Assembly (NCBI GenBank): GCA_947561585.1
Contig: CANNZV010000857.1
Location: 186,001-250,000 of the forward strand
Direction of reading: 5' to 3'
Length of the DNA stretch: 64,000 nt
DNA from: Caprella mutica
Taxonomy: Eukaryota > Arthropoda > Malacostraca > Amphipoda > Caprellidae
Positions 34,530-45,949 of this stretch are shown in pieces. Numbering within the stretch: the stretch's first letter is position 1; each line of letters begins with the position of its first letter. The translations under genes and the position numbers were made by a program. The notes beneath the pieces are model-generated. The model did not search any database. It was not told the origin of the DNA and saw only the letters and a program-made list of their open reading frames with translations.

Positions 34530-34910
34530 ACCAAGTACACGTAACATGCCTTACAAAACATGGAATCCACCTAATAGTTCATATAAGCTATTCAGTATAT
34601 TACACTTATCATGCCTTTTAGTAACTAAATATATTGTCGTTTTAGATATCCGTAATTTTCATATAGTGTAAAATAGAATGGTACTTTGCCACCTTTATTA
34701 GTTTATTTATGTAATAATTCATCACTCTGTTACCTAAATTCCTTTCAACAGATAGCTCCAAATATGTACAGATAATGTGATTTCATTTTCATGGTCTAAT
34801 TAGTGGATTCTACCAAGTACACGTAACATGCCTTTCAAAATATACACATTACTTTTTGTTACCTTCTTGTTTCTGCATTTACTAAATTACTGTTGCTGTT
34901 ATTGCACTGT
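34530..34910. repeat. Leader repeat of the 19-bp arrays, copy 1
   Basis: Two related pieces share AAGTACACGTAACATGCCTT. They recur, in order and at high similarity, at 37185-37582. In both places the leader ends TGTTATTGCACTGTTATAG and runs straight into a 19-bp array. Confidence 0.85.
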
Positions 34911-37090
34911 TATAGTTAGGTAAACTGTGCCTAGTTAGGTACACTGTGCCCAATCAAGTGCAGTGTGACTATTAGGTACTCTGTACTTAGCTAAGTACAC
35001 TGTGCCTAGTTATGTACACTCTGCTTAGCTAGGTACACTGCCTAGTTAAGTAGACTGTGTCTAGTTAGGTACATTGATCCCAGTTAAGTAGTCAGGTACA
35101 TTGTGCCTAGTTTGGTACACTGTGCCTAGTTAAGTACATAGAGCCTAGTTAGGTACACTGTGCCTATTTAGGAACATTGTGCCTAGTTAGGTACACTGTG
35201 GCTAGCCAGATGCACTGTATCTAGTTGAGTAAGGTGAGCTTAGTTAGGTACTCTGCTCCTAGTTCTGTAAGGTGTACCTAGTTAGGTACTGTGCCTAGTT
35301 ATGTACACTGTGCCTAGTTAGGTATACTGTGTCTAGTTAGGTAAACTGTGCCTAGTTAGGTAGACTTTTCCTAGTAAGGTACACTACCCCTAGTCAGATA
35401 CACTGTGTCTAGTTGAGTAAAGTGGGCCTAGTTAGGTACACTGTTCCTAGTTCTGTAAAGTGTACCTAGTTAGGTACATTGTGCCTTGTTAGGTACACTG
35501 TATCTAATTAGGTACACTGTGGTTAGTTGGGCGAAGTGTTCCTAGTTAGGTACGTTGTGCCTAGTTAGGTACATTGTTCCTAGTTAGTTACATTTTGTCT
35601 AGTTAGGTTCATTGTGCCTAGTTAGGTACATTGAGCCTAGTTAGGTGCAATGCCTAGGCCTAGTTAGGTACAATGCCTAGGCCTAGTTAGGTACACTGTG
35701 CCCAGTTAGGTAAAGTGTGTGCCTAGTTAGGTAAAGTTTGTCTAGTTAGGTACACTGTGTCTAGTTGAGAAAAAGTGGGCCTAGTTAGGTACATTCTGCC
35801 TTGTTAGGTTCATTGTACCTAGTTAAGTACATTGTGCCTAGTTAGGTAGAATGCCTAGGCCTAGTTATGTACATTGTACCCAGTTAGGTACATTGTGCCT
35901 AGTTAGGTACACTGTGCCTAGTTAGGTACACTATGCCTAGTTAGGTATACTGTAATTAATTAGTTACACTGTGCTGAGTTGGGGGAAGTGGTCCTAGTTA
36001 GGTACATTGTGCCTAGTTAGATTCATTGTGCCTAGTTAGGTACATTGTTCATAGTTAGGTACATTTGGCCTAGTTATGTTCATTGTGCCTAGTTAGGATA
36101 ATTGTGCCTAGTTAGGTACAATGCCTAGGCCTAGTTAGTTACACTGTGCCCAGTTAAGTAAAGTGTGTCTAGTTAGGTACACTGTGTCTAGTTAGGTACA
36201 CCGTGCCTAGTTGGGTACTCTGTGCCTAGTTGGGTGAAGTGTGCCTAGTTAGGTAAAGTGTACCTAGTTAGGTAAACTATAATATACCTAGTTAGGTGAA
36301 GTGTACTTAGTTAGGTGAAGTGTACCTGGTTAGATAAAGTGTACCTAGTTAGATAAAGTGTACCTTGTTAGATGAAGTGTACTTAGTAGGGTAAAGTGTA
36401 CCTAGTTGGGTGAAGGAAACCTAGTTGGGCAAAGGGTACCTAGTTAGGTACATTGTGCCCAGTTAGGTACATCGTGCAAAGTTAGGTACATCGTGCCCGG
36501 TTGGGTACATTGTACCTAGTTAGGTACATTGTGCATAGTTAGGTACATTGTGCTTAGTCAGAAACACTGTGTCTAGTTAGGTACACTGTTCCTAGTTCTG
36601 TAAAGTGTACCTAGTTAGGTACATTGAACCTAGATAGGTACATTGTACCTAGATAGGTACATTGTGCCTAGTTAGGTGCATTGTGCTTAGTCAGAAACAC
36701 TGTGTCTAGTTAGGTACACTGTTCCTAGTTCTGTAAAGTGTACCTAGTTAGGTACATTGTACCCTGTTAGGTACATTGTGCCTAGTTTGGTACATTGTGC
36801 CTAGTCAGAAACACTGTGTCTAGTTAGGTACACTGTTCCTAGTTCTGTAAAGTGTTCCTAGTTAGGTACATTGTACCTGGTATGGTACATTGTACCTGGT
36901 TAGGTACATTGTACCTAGTTAGGTTTATTGTGCTTAGTTAGGTACATTGTGCCTAGTTAGGTACATTGTGCCTAGTCTGTTACACTGTGTCTAGTTAGGT
37001 ACACTGTTCCTTGTTCTGTAAAGTGTACCTAGTTAGGTACACTGTATCTAATTAGGTACCCTTTTCCTAGTTGGATAAAGTGAGTCAAGT
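34911..37090. repeat. Minisatellite B (19-bp GTGCCTAGTTAGGTACACT type)
   Basis: Roughly 110 irregular units of about 19 bp with frequent variants (GTACATTGT, TCTGTAAAGT, GGTGAAGTG). A higher-order block with AGAAACACTGTGTCTAG and CCTAGTTCTGTAAAGTG repeats at about 36550, 36690 and 36800. There is no coding frame. Confidence 0.95.
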
Positions 37091-37184
37091 TACTGTTGCA
37101 ATTTGGTAACCGTTGCACATTTATTATCCATTTTAATTGTTACCTTTTGTATCTGTTAATATTTTTACGATTTACCGTTACCCC

Positions 37185-37582
37185 TTTCATTAACTAGATC
37201 CATATATATACACAGATAATTTGGTTTAACTCTCATGGCCTAATAAGTAGATTCTACTAAGTACATGTAACATGCCTTACAAAACATGGAATCTACCTAA
37301 TAGTTCATATAAGCTATTCAGTAGATTTCACTTATCATGCCTTTTAGTAATTAAATATATTGTCGTTTCAGTTTGTTTTATCACTCTGTTACCTAAATTC
37401 CTTTCAACAGATAGCTCCGAATATGTACAGATAATGTGATTTCACTTTCATGGTCTAAAAAGTGGATTCTACCAAGTACACGTAACATGCCTTACAAAAA
37501 ATACACATTACTTTTCGTTACCGTCTTTAGTTTGTTTCTGCATTTACTAAATTACTGTTACTGTTATTGCACTGTTATAGTT
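37185..37582. repeat. Leader repeat of the 19-bp arrays, copy 2
   Basis: Near-copy of 34530-34910, including the final TGTTATTGCACTGTTATAG. It precedes the second 19-bp array, which a 3.66-kb element interrupts after about one unit. Confidence 0.85.
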
Positions 37583-37597
37583 AGGTACACTGTGCCC
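37583..37597. repeat. Minisatellite C, left remnant
   Basis: The first unit of the second array (TTAGGTACACTGTGCCC) is cut by the 3.66-kb element. The array resumes at 41258. Confidence 0.85.
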
Positions 37598-40500
37598 ATC
37601 CCGGGCAAGAAGATTTTATTCCTGGGATATTCCCGTAATATATACATTATTCCCTCCTAGTCTGCACTCACAGTTTGATGATGAAGGGATATCCCTGTAA
37701 CAATAATATTGGATAGTATTCAAATTCTTATACGAAGGAATATTCCAGGAATATTGGAGAGTTACACTATTCGGTCAGATATCATCCTAGGATATTCAGG
37801 GAATATCATATTTCTAAAGTATTCCATACGAAACAAATTGGAATATTCTTGGAATATATATTTTTGATAGTATTCCATTCTGAATATCCCATAAATATCC
37901 CAAGAATTATCAAGCTAGTTACGTTTAATAGTATTCCCAAAAATGAAACGAAGGAATATCCCTCGAACATTTGGGATCTACAGTATTCTTAGTGAAACAA
38001 TGACTGAATGTAACAGGAATCGAATGAAAAACATTACTTCCTAAGAAATACTTTTGACTATCCCTGGAACTATTTCATTATTTTTGATAAGGAATATATC
38101 CCATTGGGTTATAGGAAGAAATGTTCCTGGAAGATGGGAAATTTAAAGTATGTATGTCAAACAACAAAGGAATGTCAATTGAATCGAACGATGATTTTTT
38201 CTATTCCCTTAGAATTTGGTTGTCTAATTTGAAAACTAAGAAACGTGGGTTTGTGAGATGAACTGTTGTATTTTGAATTTCATATGTTCTCTTCTAATTT
38301 TTACCATCTATATAATTTTTAACGCTACTTGTAGTTATAGAATATAGCGCAAGAGTTAAGCTCTTCAACTATGTCTATGAGGTGTTCGATTTCTGTGTTT
38401 GGTATGTGCTTCCATTTTCATCTTCCATTCATACAAAACTCCTTCACAGAGCTTTTCTGCATCCATGAGCATTGTCACTGACTACTGATGAGACTTCTTC
38501 TAAAATTCATTTTCCTTTCTGGTTGCTTCCTCCAGTCTCTTGTATTTCAAAACGTCATCGATATGGCCTTTTGTTCTTAAGCAGATACTAAAACCACCAA
38601 GTGAATTAAAAATATCGATCTAAATGAATAGAGTTTCGGATGAGCAAATTAAATGCTGGCTCCCTATTAGAAATTAGTCGTACCTACAAAAATTACTTAT
38701 TTCGTTTTTATGAAATCTGAAACTAGTAAAAGTTGCGAATCAGGTACTCAGAATAATTTTTATCCAATTTAGTTTTCACCTTGCAGTATTGCAGTTCAGA
38801 CGTTATACACGGGCTATAAAAGACAGTAGTTAAGTTAGTGTCAATTCAAGAAAAAGAACCAAATTAGTATTGTGATTGCAAATGTTTAATGAATGTACAC
38901 CATTGTTTATATTTTATCAACAGCAGTTATCACTCAACTATTTTAAATTTTAGTTTAAAGTTAAGTATTGATATCTGGTAATAACGGAATAAGACTAGGG
39001 TCAAATAGGTAAATTGCGGTACACTAACTAACTGCGGCCTCTAACAACATACACATCATAGCTTCAAAACATACGTTAAAAACTTAGATTAACAAATTAT
39101 AGCATGCACTGCGCTTCTTTTGATAGCTATGCAATATTTTAATGTAATTTCGGTTCAGAATTTTTTTAGACTCTCTTGAGAGGGCCGCAATTAAAAATTA
39201 AAGTGCCGTAATTTACCTACGTTACCCTTATACTTACCCTAGCTATACTTACCGTACTATTTTAGTTTGTAGGCCTATAACTATTCATATGTATACTTAG
39301 TTTATACTTTTGATTGTAAATGGATTAACTAAGTTAATTTATATTATGAAATGTTTATTAATATTTAGCTATAACTTAGGTTAAACAATACATATTCTCT
39401 AGCCTCTGTAAGAGAAATATAAAATTTCATAAAATTATTTCTTCAGTGACCTGTCCTTTAACTGACTAGAATTTAATAGTAAAATTTTAAGAGTGCCAAT
39501 AATGATTTTCAGTGTTAATAATATTCATAGTAGCTTTTCTTCGTTCATGAGCCCATTCTTGTTTTACTTATATTTGATTTTTTTTAACTTTTTTCACCCA
39601 TATTTTTTCTCAAAACCTTTTTTCTTATCTAAATCTGTATTCCCTTTAAGATCTACTTTTTCATCTTTTAAAATTTGGAAGAATAATTTCACTTGGGTTT
39701 TATTTCATTTATGGATTAACTAATTGAATACAGGTTATTGATAAATGATGACTAATTATTTTATTTCTCCGTAGGTACCACTGTCACAGTTTCTGGAAAT
39801 ATGGTTGGCTAAGAAGTTACAAATATAGAGACATGTCCTCTTCATTTCATTGTGTGTACTATATAGTATGAAGCGCGTGCTCTTAAACTATAGCTGCACT
39901 GACACCACTATATTCACTTCATAAGTTCATAGCAGAGAATATGATAGAATTTAAGATGAATGACAAAATAATTGCTCGATTGAATAAATTTGCTCCACGT
40001 TAAGTAAAGAACCAAATACAAAAGACTTTGTACTATATAGTTGTCACATTGGAAAGTGGCACATAGTAAGTTACGCTACCAACAATTGATTGTAGTGGTC
40101 AATAATTTTGCAAAAAGAGACGATAGCACTGTTGAGTGTTGACTGCATTAACAGATGGAAGAGGAAAATGAGAAGGTGATGGTGAATGCAACCTGTGAGC
40201 CTTTCTTAATAAAAATTGAAAACTTTGCAAGTGAAAAGTACAACTATGGCGCTATAGAATAAGTGAGAAATATCGAGTGAAAATCACTGACAGCTAATAG
40301 ATTGAGCCTTTATAACAAGTAAAAAAGTTGCACAGGAATTAATTTTTGTTTAATTAATTTAAGCCCTTTCTAAATCATGTGCTATTTGATATTTTAATAA
40401 AATGATTGACGTAGGTTTAGTTTCTTTCATTCCATACCAGTACAAAGGGGCAATTGTGGAAATGCCTTTATTTAAGTAATGTGTCCTGAAATTAAAGTTT

Positions 40501-41257
40501 TAATATTCGTAGATTTTTTATACTAAGTTATTTGTTCACGGTACACTTCTTGGTGTGTAGTTATGTGACAATTGAGTCATGCACTTACGTGATTAGTGTT
40601 ACATGGCCACTTCTAGTCTCAGTTATTTATTTTCATTTATTCCCTCCTTTTGAATTACTTATTCCGTTGATATTCCTTCATCGTGGCCTCTTCTTCTGGA
40701 TGTTGTATTCCATTGTTATTCCTTCAATATTCATTCTTCCTTTGGATGACCTATTCCATAGGTATTCCTTCAATATTCCCTCTTCCTTTAGATGTATCAT
40801 TCTATAGGTATTCCTTCAATATTCCCTCTTCCTTTAGTTGTCTTATTCCATAGGTTGTACTTCAATATTCCCTCTTACTTTGGAAGTCTCATTCTATAAG
40901 TATTCCTTCAATATTCTCTCTTCCTTTAGATGTCTCATTCCATATGTATTCCTTCAATATTCCCTCTTCCTTTAGTTGTCTTATTCCATAGGTTGTCCTC
41001 CAATATTCCCTCTTCCTTTAGTTGTCTTATTCCATAGGTTGTCCTTCAATATTCCCTCTTACTTTGGATGTCTTATTCCATTGGCATTCCTTCATTATTC
41101 CATTGAACTACATCTCCGTGATTCCCTAGATTTTCCCTTGTGATTTATGGGACTATTCCATAAAAGTGTCAAAAAATTGCATTCCCTGAATATCAAAAAA
41201 TGATCATCATGGAATATTCCGAGAAAGTTTTGGGAATATCCATTTTTTGTGTGGGAT
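37598..41257. mobile_element. 3.66-kb non-autonomous inverted-repeat element, copy 1
   Basis: The left end reads ATCCCGGGCAAGAAGATTTT. The right end, inverted, reads ATCCCACACAAAAAATGG, giving imperfect terminal inverted repeats. GGAATATTCC-type words cluster near both ends. A closely similar element lies at 47878-51550 in the same orientation and of nearly the same length. Neither copy has a meaningful coding frame. The element sits inside the 19-bp array, which proves insertion. Target duplication cannot be resolved (perhaps AT). Superfamily unknown. Confidence 0.85.
40655..41110. repeat. 46-bp subterminal tandem repeat in copy 1
   Basis: About nine units carry TATTCCTTCAATATTCCCTC and TTTAGATGTCTTATTCCATA. 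They lie just inside the right end of the element. Confidence 0.9.
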
Positions 41258-42186
41258 ATTGGTACACTGTGACTAGTTAGGTACTCTGTGCTTAGTTGGT
41301 TACTCTGTGCCTAGTTGGGTAATCTGTGCCTTATTGGGTACTCTGTGCTTAGTTGGGTTCTCTGTGCCTAGTTGGGTACTCTGTGCCTAGTTTGGTAATG
41401 TGTACCTAGCTAGGTAATGTGTACCTAGTTTGGTGAAGTGTACCTAGTTAGGTAAAGTGTACTTAGTTATATAAAGTCTACCTAGTTGGATAAATTGTAC
41501 CTAGTTGGGTTAAGGGTTACTAGTTGGGTTAAGGGTAACTAGTTGGGTAAAGGTTACCTACTTAGATACATTGTGCCCAGTTAGGTACATCGTATATAGT
41601 TAGGTACATTGTACCTAGTTAGGTACATTGTGCCTAGTCAGATACACTGTGTCTAGTTAGGAACAATGTTCCTAGTTCTGTAAAGTGAGCCTAGTTAGGT
41701 TCACTTTTCCAATTTTCGTAAAGTGTACCTAGTTAGGTACATTGTACCTAGTTAGGTACATTGTACCTAGTTAGGTACATTGTACCTAGTTAGGTACATT
41801 GTACCTAGTTAGGTACATTGTACCTAGTTAGGTACATTGTACCTAGTTAGGTACATTGTATTTAGTTAGGTACATTGTACCTAGTTAGGTACATTGTACC
41901 TAGTTAGGTACATTGTACCTAGTTAGGTACATTGTACCTAGTTAGGTACATTGTACCTAGTTAGGTACATTGTGCCTAGTTATGTACACTGTGCCTAGTT
42001 AAGTATATTGTGCCTAGTTAGGTACACTATGCCTAGTCAGATACACTGTGTCTAGTTAGGTACACTGTTCCTAATTATGTAAAGTGTATCTAGTTAGGTA
42101 CTTTGTGCCTAATTAGGTACATTGTGCCTAGTTGGGTACACTGTACCTAGTCAGATACACTGTGTCTAGTTGAGTAAAGTTGGCCT
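41258..42186. repeat. Minisatellite C (continuation after the insertion)
   Basis: 19-bp units as in array B. About a dozen units near 41735-41970 are nearly identical (ACATTGTACCTAGTTAGGT), showing recent homogenisation of that part. It ends at 42186, where unrelated sequence begins. Confidence 0.95.
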
Positions 42187-42968
42187 ACTGTCCGGAAATG
42201 TAAAAGAAATTTGCATGAAATTGCCGTTAAGTGGACTCAAAAATAATAATGAACAATTTCCAAAGTTGCCAACCTTAGTTTGAATATTCCAATTTTTGCA
42301 TCCACTTAACATGTCATTTATATGTATAAGAATTTTTTTCACAAAAAACACTATCTTTCATTCCGAAACCGATTGAAAAATGATTTTGTGCAGTGATTTA
42401 ATGAACAAAGCTGCACGTGTATTAATTCATTGCTGTAATTAATAGCAGGTCATACCGTACCCCCCCCCCCCCCCTATCCCTTCCCTTCAAAGTAGTATAT
42501 AATTATTGTAGGTAATTACTAGTTAGAAGTGTTAGAGAAGGACTACTAACTAGTAGTTAGAACAGGAAGGGTTAGGTACTTAATAGCTCTGTATCACTAC
42601 CTAATATATGTGTCTTCAATTAGTTAATGAAACTAATGATCATTAATTAGTGAGTGTTTGGTAATTTTAATTTCTAGGTAATTTTAGGTAATTGAGGATT
42701 TTTAGGTAATTGGAACATTATTATACCACAGGTGATTAAGTAATGTATTGGGAAAACGAGTAATGTTAGGTTATTAGGTAGTGTTCGGCAATTATCTAGT
42801 TAATATTTGGTTATCATAGTAAAGTAATGGAATAGTATTAGTTATTAATGTTGTGTTTGATATTTAACTAATATTTTGAAATTAGAAAGTGTATTGTAAG
42901 TAGATAATGTTTGATAATTAATTCTAGTTAGAATTCAGTAAATATTGTTAAGTGATGGTAGGTAATAG
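42187..42968. other. AT-rich host of the P-like insertion, with degenerate GGTAATTAGG words
   Basis: A run of 15 C lies at 42460-42474. From about 42500 the sequence is rich in TTAGGTAATT and GTAGTGTT words, an eroded simple repeat. The same style continues at 45950-46160, on the far side of the P-like element. Confidence 0.6.
42961..42968. repeat. 8-bp target-site duplication (GGTAATAG), left
   Basis: An identical octamer lies at 45942-45949, just outside the other terminal repeat. Confidence 0.8.
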
Positions 42969-43218
42969 CATTGCCCTCTGTAATATTATAGCCTGGGTGT
43001 AGGATTCAAGATGGCCGACACGGTGACATAACAAACGACGCCATTTGAATTGATACTGCGAAGGAAACTGTGTGTTGCTCTGTATTTAATGCTAATTTTT
43101 CTACGAATAGGAAACTGTAAAAGTTTAGAATTATTCTAGTAAGTATTAGTAGAGTTGTGATCAATAATATTTAATAATTTCAATGTTGTAATGAGTATTT
43201 ATGCTGTTTTTTGGGTAA

Positions 43219-43868
43219 TTCTCATTCTGCATAATTTTTTTAGACCGTTTGTGTTATCTCGTATATAACAAATGAAATTGTGAATTGAAATCATGTGGTG
43301 AATCAGTATCTACTATTCATGTTTTTTTATCATAAATCCCGAAATTTTTTGTTGATTTATTAAAACTCTGCCATAACTTTGAATCATTTCACCTATTGAG
43401 GTAACGCATACAGTTAGGCTAGTTATAAATAAATTTTCGTGTTTTATGATAAAAAAAACATGAATAGTACTGATTCACCACATGATTCCAATTCACATGT
43501 TACATACTAGATGACACAAACGGCCCTAAAAAAAGATTATGCAGAATGAGTAATAATTAAAATCATTTATAGAAAGATTAATGATCAATTACTAAAAAGA
43601 AACAAGGATTGTTAGGTGCAGATTCACTTCATGGATAACTGACTTTTATAAAATCGAAAACTGTGCAATTTTATAATTCAAGCAAATTAATCATTCAAAT
43701 AATTTGATAATTCGAGCAATTGTTCGTTCGAGCAATTGTTTTTCGAGCAATTTTTATTCGAGCAATTGTTCTTTCGAGCAATTGTTCATTCGAGCAATTG
43801 TTTTTCGAACAAATGTTTTCGAGCAATTGTCTTTCAAGTAATTGTTTTCGAGCAATTTACCTAAAACC
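43219..43868. mobile_element. Partial foldback element nested in the P-like transposon
   Basis: Same family as 15745-16832. It retains the inner left segment (TTCTGCATAAT...ACCGTTTGTG), the spacer, the complete right arm and the right tip (CGAGCAATTTACCTAAAACC). The left tandem-repeat arm is missing. The CGAGCAATTGTTTT array is shorter here (about 43710-43855). No target duplication is visible because one end is lost. Confidence 0.85.
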
Positions 43869-44329
43869 GTTCTTTATAGTCTATAAGTGTCCTTGGTAAT
43901 GGGTGTTGGAAAAGGACCCTAGCATTAATTGTGGTAATATTTTTATTTGTCTGGGGTTCTTAAACCGAGAGTTGAAAAACAGTTCACGGCAAAAATTCCT
44001 CACGGTGAATTTTCTTACGGCGAAATTTCTTGATACCATACATAACTTAGCTATATTTAATCTTTTTTTTAATTTTTAGTTTTCTAATTTGAATCAATTA
44101 TCATGATTTCACATGTCAATATAAATTATTAGTGGTTAAATAGTATCCATGTAGCTTCACTTTTCCTTTTGATGTGCATTGTGTTGCTCTAGTAATTTAA
44201 TTAAAATATAAGTATTTGTTGCTATGAAATGGATATTGACGGTAAATTATGAAATAAAATTACTCTCATGTGATTGCTCAGTAGATAGAAGTTTTTCATA
44301 AAGGCCTATTTACAGGGAGAAGTTCACAC

Positions 44330-45195
44330 CGTCTATTCATTCAGTTGTTTGTTCTGAGTGAAACTGCTGACAACTTCTATGAAGATGTAATCCTTAGGGT
44401 AGGTCTCCTTCTTGAGAATTACTGACTAGAGGTGAAAAGAAGGGTAAGGCTTCAGAAAGATGCTATCCCAACAATTTTTCCTTGGCAACCTTCATATTAG
44501 AAGGTTGAAAATAATTGAAGAGAGAGATGCTCAAAATTTAGAGAGTTCTTAGATACTGACAAGATAATAGATTTTGAATCGTTTAAGGAAAATTGCTGGG
44601 TAAATTGTGACTAAATGGATGATTAGTGAATGTAAAGATAATATTTTTTTGGGTAGACTTGTACATGACCAATATGATACCCCATTTTCTAATTTCTTTC
44701 AAAGTGCATTCTAATTTAAATATTTCTGTGTTCTTTAAAGATGTTCTTCTAAATAATTCCACATTTGATTTTATAATAGGTGATAGCATGTTGTGTGATA
44801 AGTGATCTAAATTTAAAAATTTGCTTTCACATATGTATAACTATGAAAATGGTTCTGTTGTTAGTTCAGACAAACTTGCTCTAGCCTTCCAAATGTTAGA
44901 TGAATTTATGGAAGAAAAATTAGGTGAAAATTATGTAAACTATGTTAGGTTGAAGGAACAAATATTAGTTCTAGGTAATAATAGGAAAAGGTACAGTGCA
45001 GATTTTATGCTTTTTCTTGCACTCTATATTATAGTAATCCTGCAAGATATAAATTTATGCGTGAAAATAATTTTCTAACTCTTCCTAGTGCAGATTACAT
45101 TAGGAAATTTGCTCTCACTTCTAATATTGATGTACCTGGTCTTAAAGATAGTCATATAAATTATCTCAAACAACGACTTTGTGGTAATTATTAAT
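44330..45195 (+). pseudogene. P-element-type THAP transposase relic
   Basis: Frames are broken by many stops and shifts. Near 44365-44390 the words DNFYED resemble the end of a THAP domain. Near 44458-44490 KDAIPTIFPW matches the THAP C-terminal AVPTIF motif. At 44821-45030 an 85-codon frame with EFMEEKLGENYVNYVRLKEQ continues to RYSADFMLF. After a shift, FMRENNFLTLPSADYIRKF resembles the region after the coiled coil in THAP9/P transposases (YxYLR...LPxPxTIRxW). It ends LKQRLCGNY at about 45194. The RNase-H catalytic part is missing. Confidence 0.65.
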
Positions 45196-45941
45196 GAACA
45201 ATGTAATTTATGGCATGTTCTGTATATAGCCATGAATAATGTATATATGATAAATTTCATGTCTAAATAGTCTTATTGGTTTCCTATCAATTTAGCTAGT
45301 ACATAAGTTTCAATAGTATGATTGAAACTAAGTGAGTGACTCCATAAATTTTTGGTTATTATTTTCATATACATAAACTTCTGCACTAAAAATGTTTAAT
45401 GTTTGGTATTTATTATACAACACTAATTAAATGGATACAATAATGAAATTTTTAATGAATACTTTACTCCAGGTATTTATTAAATTTAATTTTTTAGGTG
45501 AAAAAATCGATTTTGAGTAGTCAATCAATCCTACAAAATTTTAAGGAAGAATTTTTTCTTTAAATTAAATAAATTATTATTAAAATTAAACAAACTTTCA
45601 AACCTTTCCCTTTACAAATCAAATATTTATACAGACGGCATACCTAGGTAGATTAGCTGCATGAATTGGATGCGTCGAATAAATTCCACAAAAGACATCG
45701 TAAATTATCATTAAAACAACAAAATTGTTTCTGATTATTGATCCCAAGTTTTCTAATACCTACAGGATGAATTTTGAAGTTCTACTTGTTCGTATTAATA
45801 GAGAATTTAATGTAAAACTTTGAGTGACAAACCATTTCCATCGCATTTTCAATAGAAATCGTACGGTTTGTTATGACACCATGTCGGCCATCTTTTTTTT
45901 TCGCAATACTACACACAGGCTATTATATTACAGAGGGCATT

Positions 45942-45949
45942 GGTAATAG
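45942..45949. repeat. 8-bp target-site duplication (GGTAATAG), right
   Basis: Partner of 42961-42968. Confidence 0.8.

Larger units (their letters stand above)
42969..45941 (+). mobile_element. Degenerate P-superfamily transposon with long TIRs
   Basis: A 2973-bp element. The left end reads CATTGCCCTCTGTAATATTA; the right end, inverted, reads AATGCCCTCTGTAATATAAT. Similarity continues, with gaps, through AAGATGGCCGACA and CATAACAAAC, giving terminal repeats of about 85 bp. Flanks are perfect 8-bp duplications. P elements make 8-bp duplications and encode a THAP-domain transposase, and a THAP/transposase relic is inside (44330-45195). A foldback-family piece is nested at 43219-43868. It is not mobile by itself. 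Confidence 0.8.
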
